Assembly: GCA_030425145.1 (NCBI GenBank)
Contig: JAUHVK010000012.1
Coordinates: 56,437 to 120,436, forward strand
Length of the DNA: 64,000 nt
Direction of reading: 5' to 3'
Source: Alphaproteobacteria bacterium
GTDB lineage: Bacteria > Pseudomonadota > Alphaproteobacteria > Rhodobacterales > Rhodobacteraceae
Shown: piece by piece, positions 32,616-40,932 of the stretch
Layout of the letters: the number at the start of each line of letters is the position of its first letter
How positions within the stretch are numbered: the first letter of the stretch is position 1
The notes under the pieces: model-generated
Databases searched by the model: none
Seen by the model: only the letters and a program-made list of their open reading frames with translations
Told to the model about the DNA's origin: nothing
Translations under genes and position numbers: made by a program

Positions 32616-34718
32616 ATGCAACCTAATTTTCTTCTAGCCGGTATCGCCGCTCTTAGCTTTTTCGGGGGGCACGCGAGCGCTGAGCGTCTGCAAGCTGCGG
32701 TGATCGGCAACAGTAGCTATAACGTAGCGCCTCTCGCGAACGCGGCTCGAGATGCCGCGACCGTTGCAGAAGCGCTGGCGAACGTAGGCTTTGAGGTCAG
32801 TACATATTTCGACGTAGAGCGCCAAGAAATTGAAACTGTGCTTTCCGAAATTTCCGAGCAGTTTGAAACGGCGGATATCAGTCTTCTCTACTATGCTGGT
32901 CACGCATTCCAGTTCGACGGAAAAAACCAACTCCTCGCCACAGACATCAAGGAACTGACGCGCGAGGAAATCGAGGCAAAGTCCTTTTCGCTCAGCGAAG
33001 TATTGGCCGCCTCTCGGAGCGATGATGTCGGTGTGGGGATGAGCCTCATTATCGTTGATGCTTGTCGTGACGACCCATTTTCGACGGTCGACCAGTCCAT
33101 TCGGCGGGGGCTTGCCTTTGAAGAGAGCGGGCGGGCGGAAACCCTGATTGCCTATTCCACGTCTGCCGGGGAATTGGCATATGATGGTCCTGCTGGCGGC
33201 AATGGCCCTTACGCGCTTGCTTTGACGCGTGCCCTTCAGGACAACAAACCCACGGTGTCGTCTGTCCTGCGTACAATCCGGCGCGATGTGAGAGTGGCGA
33301 CCGGCGGTCTGCAAATCCCCTGGGTTGTGGGATCGATCGAAACAGATCCGGTACTGAGTACGGACGAACAAGAAATCGATCCGATACTGGAAGGTGAGGG
33401 CGAAGTTCCGCCATTGGACACGATTGTCTGGGGGTTCGTACGCAAAGACCTGACAGAAGATACGCTCGCTCAGTTTGTTTTGAACTTTCCCAGTAGCCCG
33501 TTCGCTCCGGAAGCGGATGCGCGTGTCCGGCAGATCAGGGCGAATCGAGAGGGGGACAGCCGAGGCATTGAAGTCATCGGTGCGGCGTCAACCGCGACTC
33601 TGAATGAGTTGGCGGAAGCCCGACAACAGATAACTGCGGATTTTGAATTTAAGCCGGACACGACCCTTCCATCCGAGCTGTTTGAGATTTGGCCACGCGA
33701 ATTGCCGGCGTCGGGTTCGGGGCTTGGGACAATCGTGACCCGTTGCGATCTGCTGGCCGCTGACCCTGCTGATCCTCGCAGGATTGCCCCTCCGATCCGG
33801 AGTGGCTTGGTCAACCTTCGTGAAGCCGCGCGAGCCTGCGGTTTCGCGCTTGCACGCGATCCCGACAATCCGAGACTTCAGTTCCAATTTGGCCGGGTGC
33901 TTGAAATAGCCGGTCGATACGACTGGGCGCGCCTTTATTACCTCCGGGCATCTCGAGAGTATTCGGCGGCTTTGACCAACCTCGGCTACATGGCCATCGA
34001 GGGGATTGGTCAGGAGAAAGACTATGAGGCGGCGGCTGAGTACTACCGCCAAGCAGCAGAAATGGGGAATCTGCGTGCGCGAACCAATCTTGGGACGATG
34101 TACATACGCGGCGAAGGTCTGCCAGAATTGCCCGAAGAGGGAATACTCTGGTACCGCCTCGCGGCCGGGATGGGCTGGGCCAATGCACAGAACGCGCTTG
34201 CCGACCTCTACAAGAAAGGCATTGGCATTGAAAAAGACCTTCAAGCCTCGGCCGCGTTATATCATCTCGCCGCCTCAAACGGACAACGTGCAGCGATGAA
34301 CAATCTCGGAGTGAGCTACCTCAGAGGTCTTGGGGTAGACGCCGACGCGAACACTGCCGTTGTTTGGTTCGACCGGGCCATTCAAGAGGGCGATCGGTTT
34401 GCACCTCGAAATCTGGCCCGTCACCTCATGAAAGCACAAGGCGACCAAGTTGACGGTGGTCGTGTCGTTTCGCTTTTGGAATTGGCTACCAACCGCGGGG
34501 AAAGAAGAGCGTATCTCGACTTGGCCAATATCTACCGGAAGGGTGACTTGGTCGAGAAAGACATGGAACTCGCATATTTGAACGCGCGGCTCGCAGAACT
34601 GAGCAAGGTGAAGAAATCAGACGAGCTTGTAGCAAATCTAAAGAAAAAGCTGTCAGACGCTTCAGTTGAAGAAGTCGAAGCCGAAATCAAGCGGAGGCAG
34701 CGATTGAATGGCATCTGA
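32616..34718 (+). CDS. Secreted caspase-like (peptidase C14) protein with Sel1 repeats
   Basis: 700 aa from ATG 32616 (GAGGGG ahead; the track TTG is 3 codons earlier). Residues 1-22 are a Sec signal (MQPNFLLAGIAALSFFGGHASA). Residues 24-240 are a caspase p20-like domain with the catalytic dyad His95 in LLYYAGHAFQF and Cys150 in LIIVDACRDDPF. A linker follows; residues about 410-600 carry Sel1-type repeats (ALTNLGYMAIEGIGQEKDYEAAAEYYRQAAEMG and relatives); the end is a charged helix. Metacaspase-like enzymes of this type cleave after Arg/Lys (family knowledge). The signal implies periplasmic action. Overlaps the radical SAM gene by 11 bp. Base composition is more AT-rich than the flanking operons. 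Confidence 0.87.
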   Translation: MQPNFLLAGIAALSFFGGHASAERLQAAVIGNSSYNVAPLANAARDAATVAEALANVGFEVSTYFDVERQEIETVLSEISEQFETADISLLYYAGHAFQFDGKNQLLATDIKELTREEIEAKSFSLSEVLAASRSDDVGVGMSLIIVDACRDDPFSTVDQSIRRGLAFEESGRAETLIAYSTSAGELAYDGPAGGNGPYALALTRALQDNKPTVSSVLRTIRRDVRVATGGLQIPWVVGSIETDPVLSTDEQEIDPILEGEGEVPPLDTIVWGFVRKDLTEDTLAQFVLNFPSSPFAPEADARVRQIRANREGDSRGIEVIGAASTATLNELAEARQQITADFEFKPDTTLPSELFEIWPRELPASGSGLGTIVTRCDLLAADPADPRRIAPPIRSGLVNLREAARACGFALARDPDNPRLQFQFGRVLEIAGRYDWARLYYLRASREYSAALTNLGYMAIEGIGQEKDYEAAAEYYRQAAEMGNLRARTNLGTMYIRGEGLPELPEEGILWYRLAAGMGWANAQNALADLYKKGIGIEKDLQASAALYHLAASNGQRAAMNNLGVSYLRGLGVDADANTAVVWFDRAIQEGDRFAPRNLARHLMKAQGDQVDGGRVVSLLELATNRGERRAYLDLANIYRKGDLVEKDMELAYLNARLAELSKVKKSDELVANLKKKLSDASVEEVEAEIKRRQRLNGI

Positions 34719-36132
34719 ACTTGATACGACGGCAAGACCAAGCGACGCACGTGATTTTGAAAAAATTTGCCTAGAGCTTGACGCTTTGGAAGCAATATAT
34801 CTGCGGCGCCGTAGGCTTCTTGATGGACCAGAGAATAACGCAATTCGATATATAGAAGAGCGCGCGGACGATCTTGCTTCCCGCGGCGGGCTTGATGCCG
34901 AAGGGTTGATCCATTGGGCGCGAGATAATTCTGAATCAGTCCAGCGCGTGACGCTTAACACTTTTGCTTTGTTGGCTCTTGAGAGAAAGCAGTGGGAAGA
35001 CGCGCGCAAACTGGCAAGCGAGGTCGTTTCTCGTGATCACCATGATCTGGTGTCACAGCGCATCGTTGATGCCGCGAGCGAGAAATGCCGTTTGAACGAA
35101 ACGGAAGCGGATCGTTGGCTTAGTGGACGCAGGTGTTCTGCACCATTCGAACAGTTGGAAACTCGCGTCAACCGAAGCGTTCATTTCTGTTGTTCTGCAT
35201 GGCAGCCCATTCCGATTGGACGGATTGACGGCGAAGACGAAGACTTCTGGACGTCCGAAATCGCAACCGAAATAAGACGGTCCGTTTCCGAAGGAGACTT
35301 CTCTCATTGCAGCAGGTGGCACTGTCCAGCGATCGCGGCACGACGGCTTGCCAAAGCAAAGCCACAGGAAAGCAAGCCAGTTCCGGCGTCACCACGCCGC
35401 GTCATCCTTTCCCATGATAGGTCCTGCAATATTTCATGCCCGAGTTGCCGCAAAGAGCTGATCCTGATTGATCATGCATCCTCTCGGCGTCTGGATGAAT
35501 TATTCGAAGAAAAACTGTTGCCGCTGCTTGCAGACGCAGAGCAAATCAAGGTTACAGGATCGGGCGACCCGTTTGGCAGTCGACATTTTAGAAGCGTACT
35601 AAAAGCCCTTTGCAGCCAAGATGCACCGCCAAGGAGGCTGCAATTACATACGAACGGCCTTTTGGCCAATGAGCGCGCTTGGAACGATTTGGGGCTTTGG
35701 GACAATGTCTCATCTGTTTGGGTGTCGGTAGATGCAGCAGATGCAGAGACATATTCTGAGCTGCGGCGTGGCGGTGATTTCGAACAATTGCTTGGAGCGT
35801 TAAAATTCTTGGGCGTTTTGAGACGAGCGGGCGCCATCGAAAGCCTAAGGTTGGACTTCGTCGTTCAAGCACGGAATTTCGATCAGATGGGTAATTTCGT
35901 GGACTTGGCGCAAAGGGTTGGTGCTGACAAAGTGTACTTCCTGCGCCTGCGGAACTGGGGTCACGAGAGTGCGGAGAACTTCCGAAAGCTCGATGTGTGC
36001 GATCAGGACCATCCGGCATATCACAAGCTCTTGTCGCGCCTCGCGGACCCGCGGCTGGCACAGCCTAACGTGGACCTTGGAAGTCTAGCTACGCTTCGTC
36101 GTGAGGCCGGAACGACCAGAGTATACGCCTAG
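34708..36132 (+). CDS. Radical SAM protein with SPASM-like cysteine region N-terminal to the core
   Basis: 474 aa. Residues 1-130 are helical and of unknown function. Residues 143-206 contain C143, the pair C161-C162 (HFCCSAWQPIPIGRI), an EIRRSVSEGDF stretch, C201 and C206, a pattern like the SPASM auxiliary-cluster domain. The radical SAM core follows at about 230-430 with the CxxxCxxC motif Cys240-Cys244-Cys247 (CNISCPSC) and KVTGSGDPFGS. In typical peptide-modifying enzymes SPASM lies after the core, so the order here is reversed. GGAGG precedes the ATG; it overlaps the caspase-like gene and is 5 bp before the sulfotransferase-like gene. Substrate unknown. Confidence 0.82.
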   Translation: MASELDTTARPSDARDFEKICLELDALEAIYLRRRRLLDGPENNAIRYIEERADDLASRGGLDAEGLIHWARDNSESVQRVTLNTFALLALERKQWEDARKLASEVVSRDHHDLVSQRIVDAASEKCRLNETEADRWLSGRRCSAPFEQLETRVNRSVHFCCSAWQPIPIGRIDGEDEDFWTSEIATEIRRSVSEGDFSHCSRWHCPAIAARRLAKAKPQESKPVPASPRRVILSHDRSCNISCPSCRKELILIDHASSRRLDELFEEKLLPLLADAEQIKVTGSGDPFGSRHFRSVLKALCSQDAPPRRLQLHTNGLLANERAWNDLGLWDNVSSVWVSVDAADAETYSELRRGGDFEQLLGALKFLGVLRRAGAIESLRLDFVVQARNFDQMGNFVDLAQRVGADKVYFLRLRNWGHESAENFRKLDVCDQDHPAYHKLLSRLADPRLAQPNVDLGSLATLRREAGTTRVYA

Positions 36133-36137
36133 GGCCC

Positions 36138-36968
36138 ATGCCGCGTATCTTGCTGATCTCTCAGAAACGATGTGGCACGAATTGGTTAATGGAGCTGATC
36201 GGTGCGCTCCCAAAGACGATATGTTTTCGTGACGTCTTCAACCCCGGTGGGGCATTTGGCCTGAAGCCCGGTAGAAATGCCGCTGCGGCCGCAATTGCAG
36301 AACATCTTGACTTGCCGATCCTAGAAGAGCGTGACCCGGATCTAATTGACTTCGTGCGAACAGAGCCCGAGCTGTTCTTGCGGTTTGTCGAGGCAGCAAT
36401 CCAGCGTAAGGGCTGTTGTTGGTGCGGTGCGACGATTTTCGATGGCCATTTGTCGCCGCAACAGTTTCGATCAGTGATCTCCGCCAAGGGAACACTTGTT
36501 GTGCTCCTCAAGAGACGAAATCTTGATCGGGCCATTTCGCTCAAAAAAGCGCGTTTGACCGGTGCATGGAAGGGTTTGGATACGTCAGAGATCCGCCCTG
36601 CAGTCACATGGCAAGATGTGGACAATGCGATTCAGGAAAGCAAAAGCTGGTTTGATTTCGTAGAAGATTGTCTTCAGGTGAATCAAATTCCATTTGTTGA
36701 ATTGCGCTATGAGGATCACATCTTGGAGGGACCGGAGCATGTCTTGCTTCATCTTGCTAGCCATACTTCCAATTTTCCTTGGGCCGAAGGCGAGCCAGTT
36801 CCAATACCTTCAATTCAGGCACAAGACCTGACGAGAGACGTATTCGAGAGGATTTCCAACGGAGCTGAGCTCAAGAAAGCGCTGCAAGAGCATGGGATAT
36901 TCGGTGAGGCAATGAATTATCCAGGGCGCATTTCACGCTCGATATCCTCGATGGTCGGTAGGGGTTGA
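36138..36968 (+). CDS. Sulfotransferase-like protein
   Basis: 276 aa. The N-terminal ILLISQKRCGTNWLMELIG fits the 5'-phosphosulfate loop of PAPS-dependent sulfotransferases, and TLVVLLKRRNLDRAISLKKA (residues 119-138) fits the 3'-phosphate-binding segment with its Arg and Ser. The distribution of strands and helices agrees with the Stf0/P-loop sulfotransferase group. Acceptors in this family include sugars, lipids and peptidyl tyrosine. It is third in the caspase-radical SAM operon, which suggests a shared substrate. It runs into the convergent minus-strand gene, overlapping its 3' end by 52 bp. No strong ribosome-binding site is visible; translation may be coupled. Confidence 0.72.
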   Translation: MPRILLISQKRCGTNWLMELIGALPKTICFRDVFNPGGAFGLKPGRNAAAAAIAEHLDLPILEERDPDLIDFVRTEPELFLRFVEAAIQRKGCCWCGATIFDGHLSPQQFRSVISAKGTLVVLLKRRNLDRAISLKKARLTGAWKGLDTSEIRPAVTWQDVDNAIQESKSWFDFVEDCLQVNQIPFVELRYEDHILEGPEHVLLHLASHTSNFPWAEGEPVPIPSIQAQDLTRDVFERISNGAELKKALQEHGIFGEAMNYPGRISRSISSMVGRG

Positions 36969-37405
36969 GTTGGTTCTACGGATGCCCCAAAGCGTTCTAG
37001 GAACACGTCGATTGACTCGCCCACGTTGACAACCATGTCAGGGTTCCAAGAGCGTTGTATCCTGTCGATCCGGTTGGACACATAACGAGTCCAATCCAAA
37101 GTGGTCAGCTTGCTGCGGTCACTTTGACTGGGTAGCGTCTCGATAAAGCTTCCAAGAATGCTTGCGCTTTGGAACGCAAGATCGTCGATCACCAACACGA
37201 TTTCCGCATGCTCTGCGAATGACTTGATCGCATCATGAACCTTAGGGTCATCTGCAGAGCATCCGGCTGCCCAAAGCAAGGCGACAGGACGCTTGCGTGG
37301 TTGTTTGGAGCGAAAGTCCAGTGACCCCACGCTGAGACGTTTGTTCACGCCGACAGCGGTCAGGCCTAACTTCATGATCGCTTTGCGTAGGGGCATTCGC
37401 GACAT
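36917..37405 (-). CDS. Hypothetical protein, third gene of the glycosyltransferase operon
   Basis: ATG 37405 lies one base after the glycosyltransferase stop (TGACATG), so the 162-aa version is preferred over the longer track ORF. The protein has alternating hydrophobic strands and helices (PVALLWAAGCSADDP, AEIVLVIDDLAFQSA, WNPDMVVNVGESIDVFL) suggestive of a small Rossmann-like alpha/beta domain, but no catalytic motif I recognise. It overlaps the 3' end of the sulfotransferase-like gene on the other strand. Its place implies a role with the glycosyltransferase. Function unknown. Confidence 0.6.
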   Translation of the reverse strand: MSRMPLRKAIMKLGLTAVGVNKRLSVGSLDFRSKQPRKRPVALLWAAGCSADDPKVHDAIKSFAEHAEIVLVIDDLAFQSASILGSFIETLPSQSDRSKLTTLDWTRYVSNRIDRIQRSWNPDMVVNVGESIDVFLERFGASVEPTQPLPTIEDIEREMRPG

Positions 37406-37406
37406 G

Positions 37407-39602
37407 TCAACGCTGCTCCGCTGGCACGGTCCGTGCCGCGAACTCGATTGCACGTGCCGCAACTTCTGCACCGTTAAACTTTTGCCCAATTGACTGCATT
37501 CTAGCGCGCATGCTGTTCCTTTCGTCTGGTCGATCCATCATCTGATGAAGCGCGAAATCGAGTCCGTAACTGTCGCCACAGCGCGCAGACAAACCCCATC
37601 CGCAACGTGCTGCATAATCTGCACGCGCCTCCTGTAGATCCATTTCCGGTGCGGTATTCGGAACAAAAATGGTCGGCAAGGCCGCAGAGATGTTCTCGTG
37701 GTAGCTGTTGTAGCCACATGCGCTCACAGCGAAGTCAAACGCCTGAAGGTAGGTCGCAAATGGGAATACCGACACAAGCCTGTGTCTTGCATCCAAGCTT
37801 TCCACTTGTGTCAGCTTAACTGGAGATATCAGTTCGACAACCTGCCAACTTGGCTTGTCAAGTATTGTAGATAAGATGCGATCCCGCGCAGGTTCCATAT
37901 CGAAATTGCTTCCCGCGCCGAGTTGGACCAAAGCCAGATTTGCCTCTTGATCGAGTCCAAGTACCCGACGCGCCGTTTGGCGGGACAGTCCGTTTTCTGG
38001 TTGTACGGACAATATCGGCGGGGTCGTCAAAACGGGCTCAGTGTCGTGGTTTTCAAACGCCGGACCTTGAATTGCTGCAATTTCGCGAGGTTCAATAACA
38101 AGATCGAACTGTCTGCCGCGTTGTAGTGCTGTTTTATCCGGCCGTCGCCATAGGCCTCGCCGGACCCAAATCCTTGTAAGTTCGGGGACACCTTTCATTG
38201 CATCCAGAAGCCCCTGGTAGGGCATGTTCCCATCAAAGACCAACGCCTTAGGTCGATAGAATGCGAGCGCTTCGGCCAGCTCCTCGGCGAACCATTGGTT
38301 CCAGTTTTTGGTTTCTGCGGATACCTGCCGGTGAAACGCCCGATACTCTGTGACATAACCTGCGTTGGAGGCAAACTTCGCTGCGCGTGATAGGGTGAAG
38401 AAGACCGTTTGGAACCCAAGTGGCATAGCATCAGCGATCGCCAATTGCCTTGAAAGGTGGCCAAGCCCAACGCCATTGGAGGTCACCGCGAGAATGCGCT
38501 CTGGGACTGGTCCGTGTGTAGGGGCTGGGGTGAGGTGCGGCTGTCCCTTTGGTACTGGGTTTTGGCCAACCAGTGCTTCAAACCGCTCCCGGTAAGAGAC
38601 CAATCCGTGCTTCTGTTTGACGAATTCAAGTGAAGCTTTCGAAGCCTGGTCTGCTAGAGCCCGATCGGTTGCAAGCCGTTGGTAAATTCCAGGCGCCTCG
38701 ACAGGGTTAGCGTAAAGCGCGGCCGAGCCGAAGTTTTCTTTGAAATGTGGTGGAAGGACCACCGGCAGACCGACCGCCATGGCCTCCAAGATGTTATACC
38801 CAAGGGCTTCAATCCAATTTTCCGAGTGAAAATAAGAGTACGCGTCGAGAGTTGCTAGAAACCTAGGTGCAGCTTGATCGTCGAACGGCGCGGCAAACCA
38901 GTTCATCGGCCAGGGGGTAAACGCTTCCCTAACTTCATCGCCCACGCCGAGCATGTGAAACTCATACTCGGCCACTTCCGGATAGACCGTGCGCGCGACC
39001 TCGGCAGAAGGCCATTTTAAAAGATCGGGACGAGAGTGCCGGCCTATTTTGAATGCCCCATTTGTGCATTCCCGAGAGGCGCGTGGCCATTCGTCGAGGT
39101 CAATCAAGTTAGTCCAAGTGGAAGGCGAAACTGCGGCTGCAGCCTTGGACCCCAAGAAGCTCTTGCGAACGGTCTCGCTGACCGGCAGGATTTTGAGGTC
39201 TTTTCCGAAAAGGTCCCGAACAAGCTGTATCGCACGGTCAGCGGAGTATTGCGGCTTTCCCCAGCGGTCGACGAGCGGGTGATGGGCAATAAGCCCGACA
39301 TGCTCTGGATTGAGTAAGGGATTGCCAGCCAAAGGCTCGTCCAGCAGGTAAGGATGGCAATACAAAGCCAAACGACACGAGACCTCAAGATTCCGTGGCA
39401 AAACAGGCGTTTGTGTCTCGCTAATCGCAGCCGATATCTTGGAGTTGGGAATACGGCGGCGAGCTAAGCGCGAGGCACGTATAGGCCTCAAAGCAATGCG
39501 CAAACCTGCACGGGCTGCTGCCTTTATTTCATACGCAAGTGAAGAAGAGGACCCACCCGGAAAGCAGGGATCTGCCACAAATACTATATCGTGGTCGGTC
39601 AT
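37407..39602 (-). CDS. Two-domain glycosyltransferase fusion (GT4-like plus MurG/GT28-like)
   Basis: 731 aa, about twice the size of a single glycosyltransferase. Residues 1-345 resemble a GT-B GT4 enzyme, with FKIGRHSRPDLLKWPSAEVA and the donor-site motif NWIEALGYNILEAMAVGLPVVLP (262-284). A Pro-rich linker (347-367) leads to a second GT-B-like unit (368-731) beginning ILAVTSNGVGLGHLSRQLAIADAM, the glycine-loop start of MurG/UGT-type enzymes, and ending with an acceptor/donor region FAVSACGYNSYHENISAALPTIFVP. It probably adds two sugars, or one half is regulatory. It is 11 bp after the small secreted-protein gene and one base before the unknown gene. Confidence 0.8.
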   Translation of the reverse strand: MTDHDIVFVADPCFPGGSSSSLAYEIKAAARAGLRIALRPIRASRLARRRIPNSKISAAISETQTPVLPRNLEVSCRLALYCHPYLLDEPLAGNPLLNPEHVGLIAHHPLVDRWGKPQYSADRAIQLVRDLFGKDLKILPVSETVRKSFLGSKAAAAVSPSTWTNLIDLDEWPRASRECTNGAFKIGRHSRPDLLKWPSAEVARTVYPEVAEYEFHMLGVGDEVREAFTPWPMNWFAAPFDDQAAPRFLATLDAYSYFHSENWIEALGYNILEAMAVGLPVVLPPHFKENFGSAALYANPVEAPGIYQRLATDRALADQASKASLEFVKQKHGLVSYRERFEALVGQNPVPKGQPHLTPAPTHGPVPERILAVTSNGVGLGHLSRQLAIADAMPLGFQTVFFTLSRAAKFASNAGYVTEYRAFHRQVSAETKNWNQWFAEELAEALAFYRPKALVFDGNMPYQGLLDAMKGVPELTRIWVRRGLWRRPDKTALQRGRQFDLVIEPREIAAIQGPAFENHDTEPVLTTPPILSVQPENGLSRQTARRVLGLDQEANLALVQLGAGSNFDMEPARDRILSTILDKPSWQVVELISPVKLTQVESLDARHRLVSVFPFATYLQAFDFAVSACGYNSYHENISAALPTIFVPNTAPEMDLQEARADYAARCGWGLSARCGDSYGLDFALHQMMDRPDERNSMRARMQSIGQKFNGAEVAARAIEFAARTVPAEQR

Positions 39603-39613
39603 CTAAAATTCTG

Positions 39614-39808
39614 TCAGTAGGCCTGCTCTTCTAAGAAATCCTTGAATTGCTCGAGCCGTCTTTCATCTCCTGCCGGGTCATCGCCGTTTGATTGCAACGG
39701 CCACCACAGCGAAGTTTTCGATGACGCTTGTACTTTTGTGGGGAAACCGCTCCCCAGTGCAATCAATGCGGCTCCAATGGCCATGATCGTCGCTCGAAAA
39801 TGCTTCAT
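39614..39808 (-). CDS. Small secreted protein (64 aa), first gene of the glycosyltransferase operon
   Basis: Residues 1-28 form a clear signal peptide (MKHFRATIMAIGAALIALGSGFP... cleavage near VQA-SS). The mature part is about 35 residues: a Trp-Trp stretch (KTSLWWPLQSNGDDP), an acidic/basic segment with Arg-Arg (DERRLEQF) and a C-terminal Tyr in an acidic context (DFLEEQAY). GGAGA is 5 bases before the ATG, and a promoter-like sequence lies upstream, so I think it is a real gene despite its size. It could be the substrate of the neighbouring modifying enzymes, or simply a small envelope protein. No family recognised. Confidence 0.6.
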   Translation of the reverse strand: MKHFRATIMAIGAALIALGSGFPTKVQASSKTSLWWPLQSNGDDPAGDERRLEQFKDFLEEQAY

Positions 39809-39828
39809 GATAATCTCCAGTAAAGATT

Positions 39829-39856
39829 ATTCTGCACGAAACCTTCAAATTATCAA
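39829..39856 (-). promoter_or_regulatory. Promoter-like sequence for the small protein/glycosyltransferase operon
   Basis: On the minus strand TTGATA (39856-39851), 16 bases, then CAGAAT (39834-39829) resembles a sigma-70 -35/-10 pair, about 20 bp ahead of the ATG at 39808. The short leader contains the GGAGA ribosome-binding site within a small AATCT/AGATT dyad. Confidence 0.4.
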
Positions 39857-39917
39857 GCCTTACGGACTCTCCCACATGGCTCAGGCTTAGAGGCGAATTG
39901 AGCTCCAGCTTTTTCTC

Positions 39918-40847
39918 TCAATGAGACAGCTGAGCCTCCCAAATTCTAGTTTCCACGGCATGCCTGACATGGCTGAGAAGTGCGTCACGTATCGCTTCTG
40001 ACGCGAAAGTCGGTGGGCGAGACGCCAACCTGCACAGATACAATGTTCGCGACAACTCAGGGCTGGTGATCGGTCGCGCCTTGACAGTGCCTCGGTCCAA
40101 CTGATCCTGCATGAATAACCTTGTCCCGATGACACAGCCCAGCCCGGCCTCGATCGAGCCGGCAATCGCCTGAACAGAATTCATCTGCAGGATTGCCCGT
40201 GTCTCGATCTTTTTCAGAAGCATCACGTCATCCATGATGGCGCGTGCAGACAGGCCCTGGCGAAGCAAAATTATCGGTAACTCGAGCAATTCGGCAAAGG
40301 TGATTGGATCGTCGGTTTTCCCTATGACATCCGGTCGGCCGACGCAGACCATCCGTTCCTCCAGCACAGCTTCAGATTGGAATGCGGGGTCTGCAGGTGG
40401 GTTGTAGACCAGCGCCATATCCACGTCCGATGACAACAGGTGCGGCAGAGCCACTCCGGAAAGGCTTTCTGTCAGAGCAAGCTGGACCTTGGGGAAATCC
40501 TGCACGACCTGCGTGATGAAGGGCACGCCAATTGCCTTAACCGCTGAATACGACATACCGACCGACACCGGACCCGAGATTTTCCCGGCGGTATCCGTCA
40601 TATCCGTTTCCGCTTGCGCGACTGCGCGCAAAATCGACCGGGCATGCTCATATAGCCGATGCCCGGCTGCGGTCGGCTCCATCCCACGCGGTTTTCGCAA
40701 GAAAAGGGGCGCACCGAACCGGGCCTCCAATTGCGCCAGATGGTGGCTGAGCGCCGACGCCGCCACTCGAAGCTGGGTGGAGGCCTGCGCAAGCGAACCT
40801 TGTTCGTAGATGGCCGAGAAATATTGCAGTTGGCGAGTATCAAGCAT
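39918..40847 (-). CDS. LysR-family transcriptional regulator
   Basis: 309 aa; N-terminal winged helix (LDTRQLQYFSAIYEQGSLAQASTQLRVAASALSHHLAQLE) and an effector domain typical of the Nac/Cbl-like branch. It is divergent from the CoA-transferase/HMG-lyase/TRAP operon with an 85-bp gap between starts, the standard arrangement for a LysR activator and its target. The effector is presumably the imported acid or its CoA ester. Confidence 0.88.
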   Translation of the reverse strand: MLDTRQLQYFSAIYEQGSLAQASTQLRVAASALSHHLAQLEARFGAPLFLRKPRGMEPTAAGHRLYEHARSILRAVAQAETDMTDTAGKISGPVSVGMSYSAVKAIGVPFITQVVQDFPKVQLALTESLSGVALPHLLSSDVDMALVYNPPADPAFQSEAVLEERMVCVGRPDVIGKTDDPITFAELLELPIILLRQGLSARAIMDDVMLLKKIETRAILQMNSVQAIAGSIEAGLGCVIGTRLFMQDQLDRGTVKARPITSPELSRTLYLCRLASRPPTFASEAIRDALLSHVRHAVETRIWEAQLSH

Positions 40848-40932
40848 TCTGGTTTCCAGAAGGGTTGCGTCGAAACACTATAATATCCTGTCGCCCATCG
40901 TTTGGCTATGCTCCGAGTCGGGAGGAAAATTA

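Noticed and set aside
32405-39917. Mobile-element signatures around the caspase cassette
   Set aside because: I looked for transposase or integrase genes, tRNA ends and flanking direct repeats at both edges and saw none; transfer is suggested only by composition.
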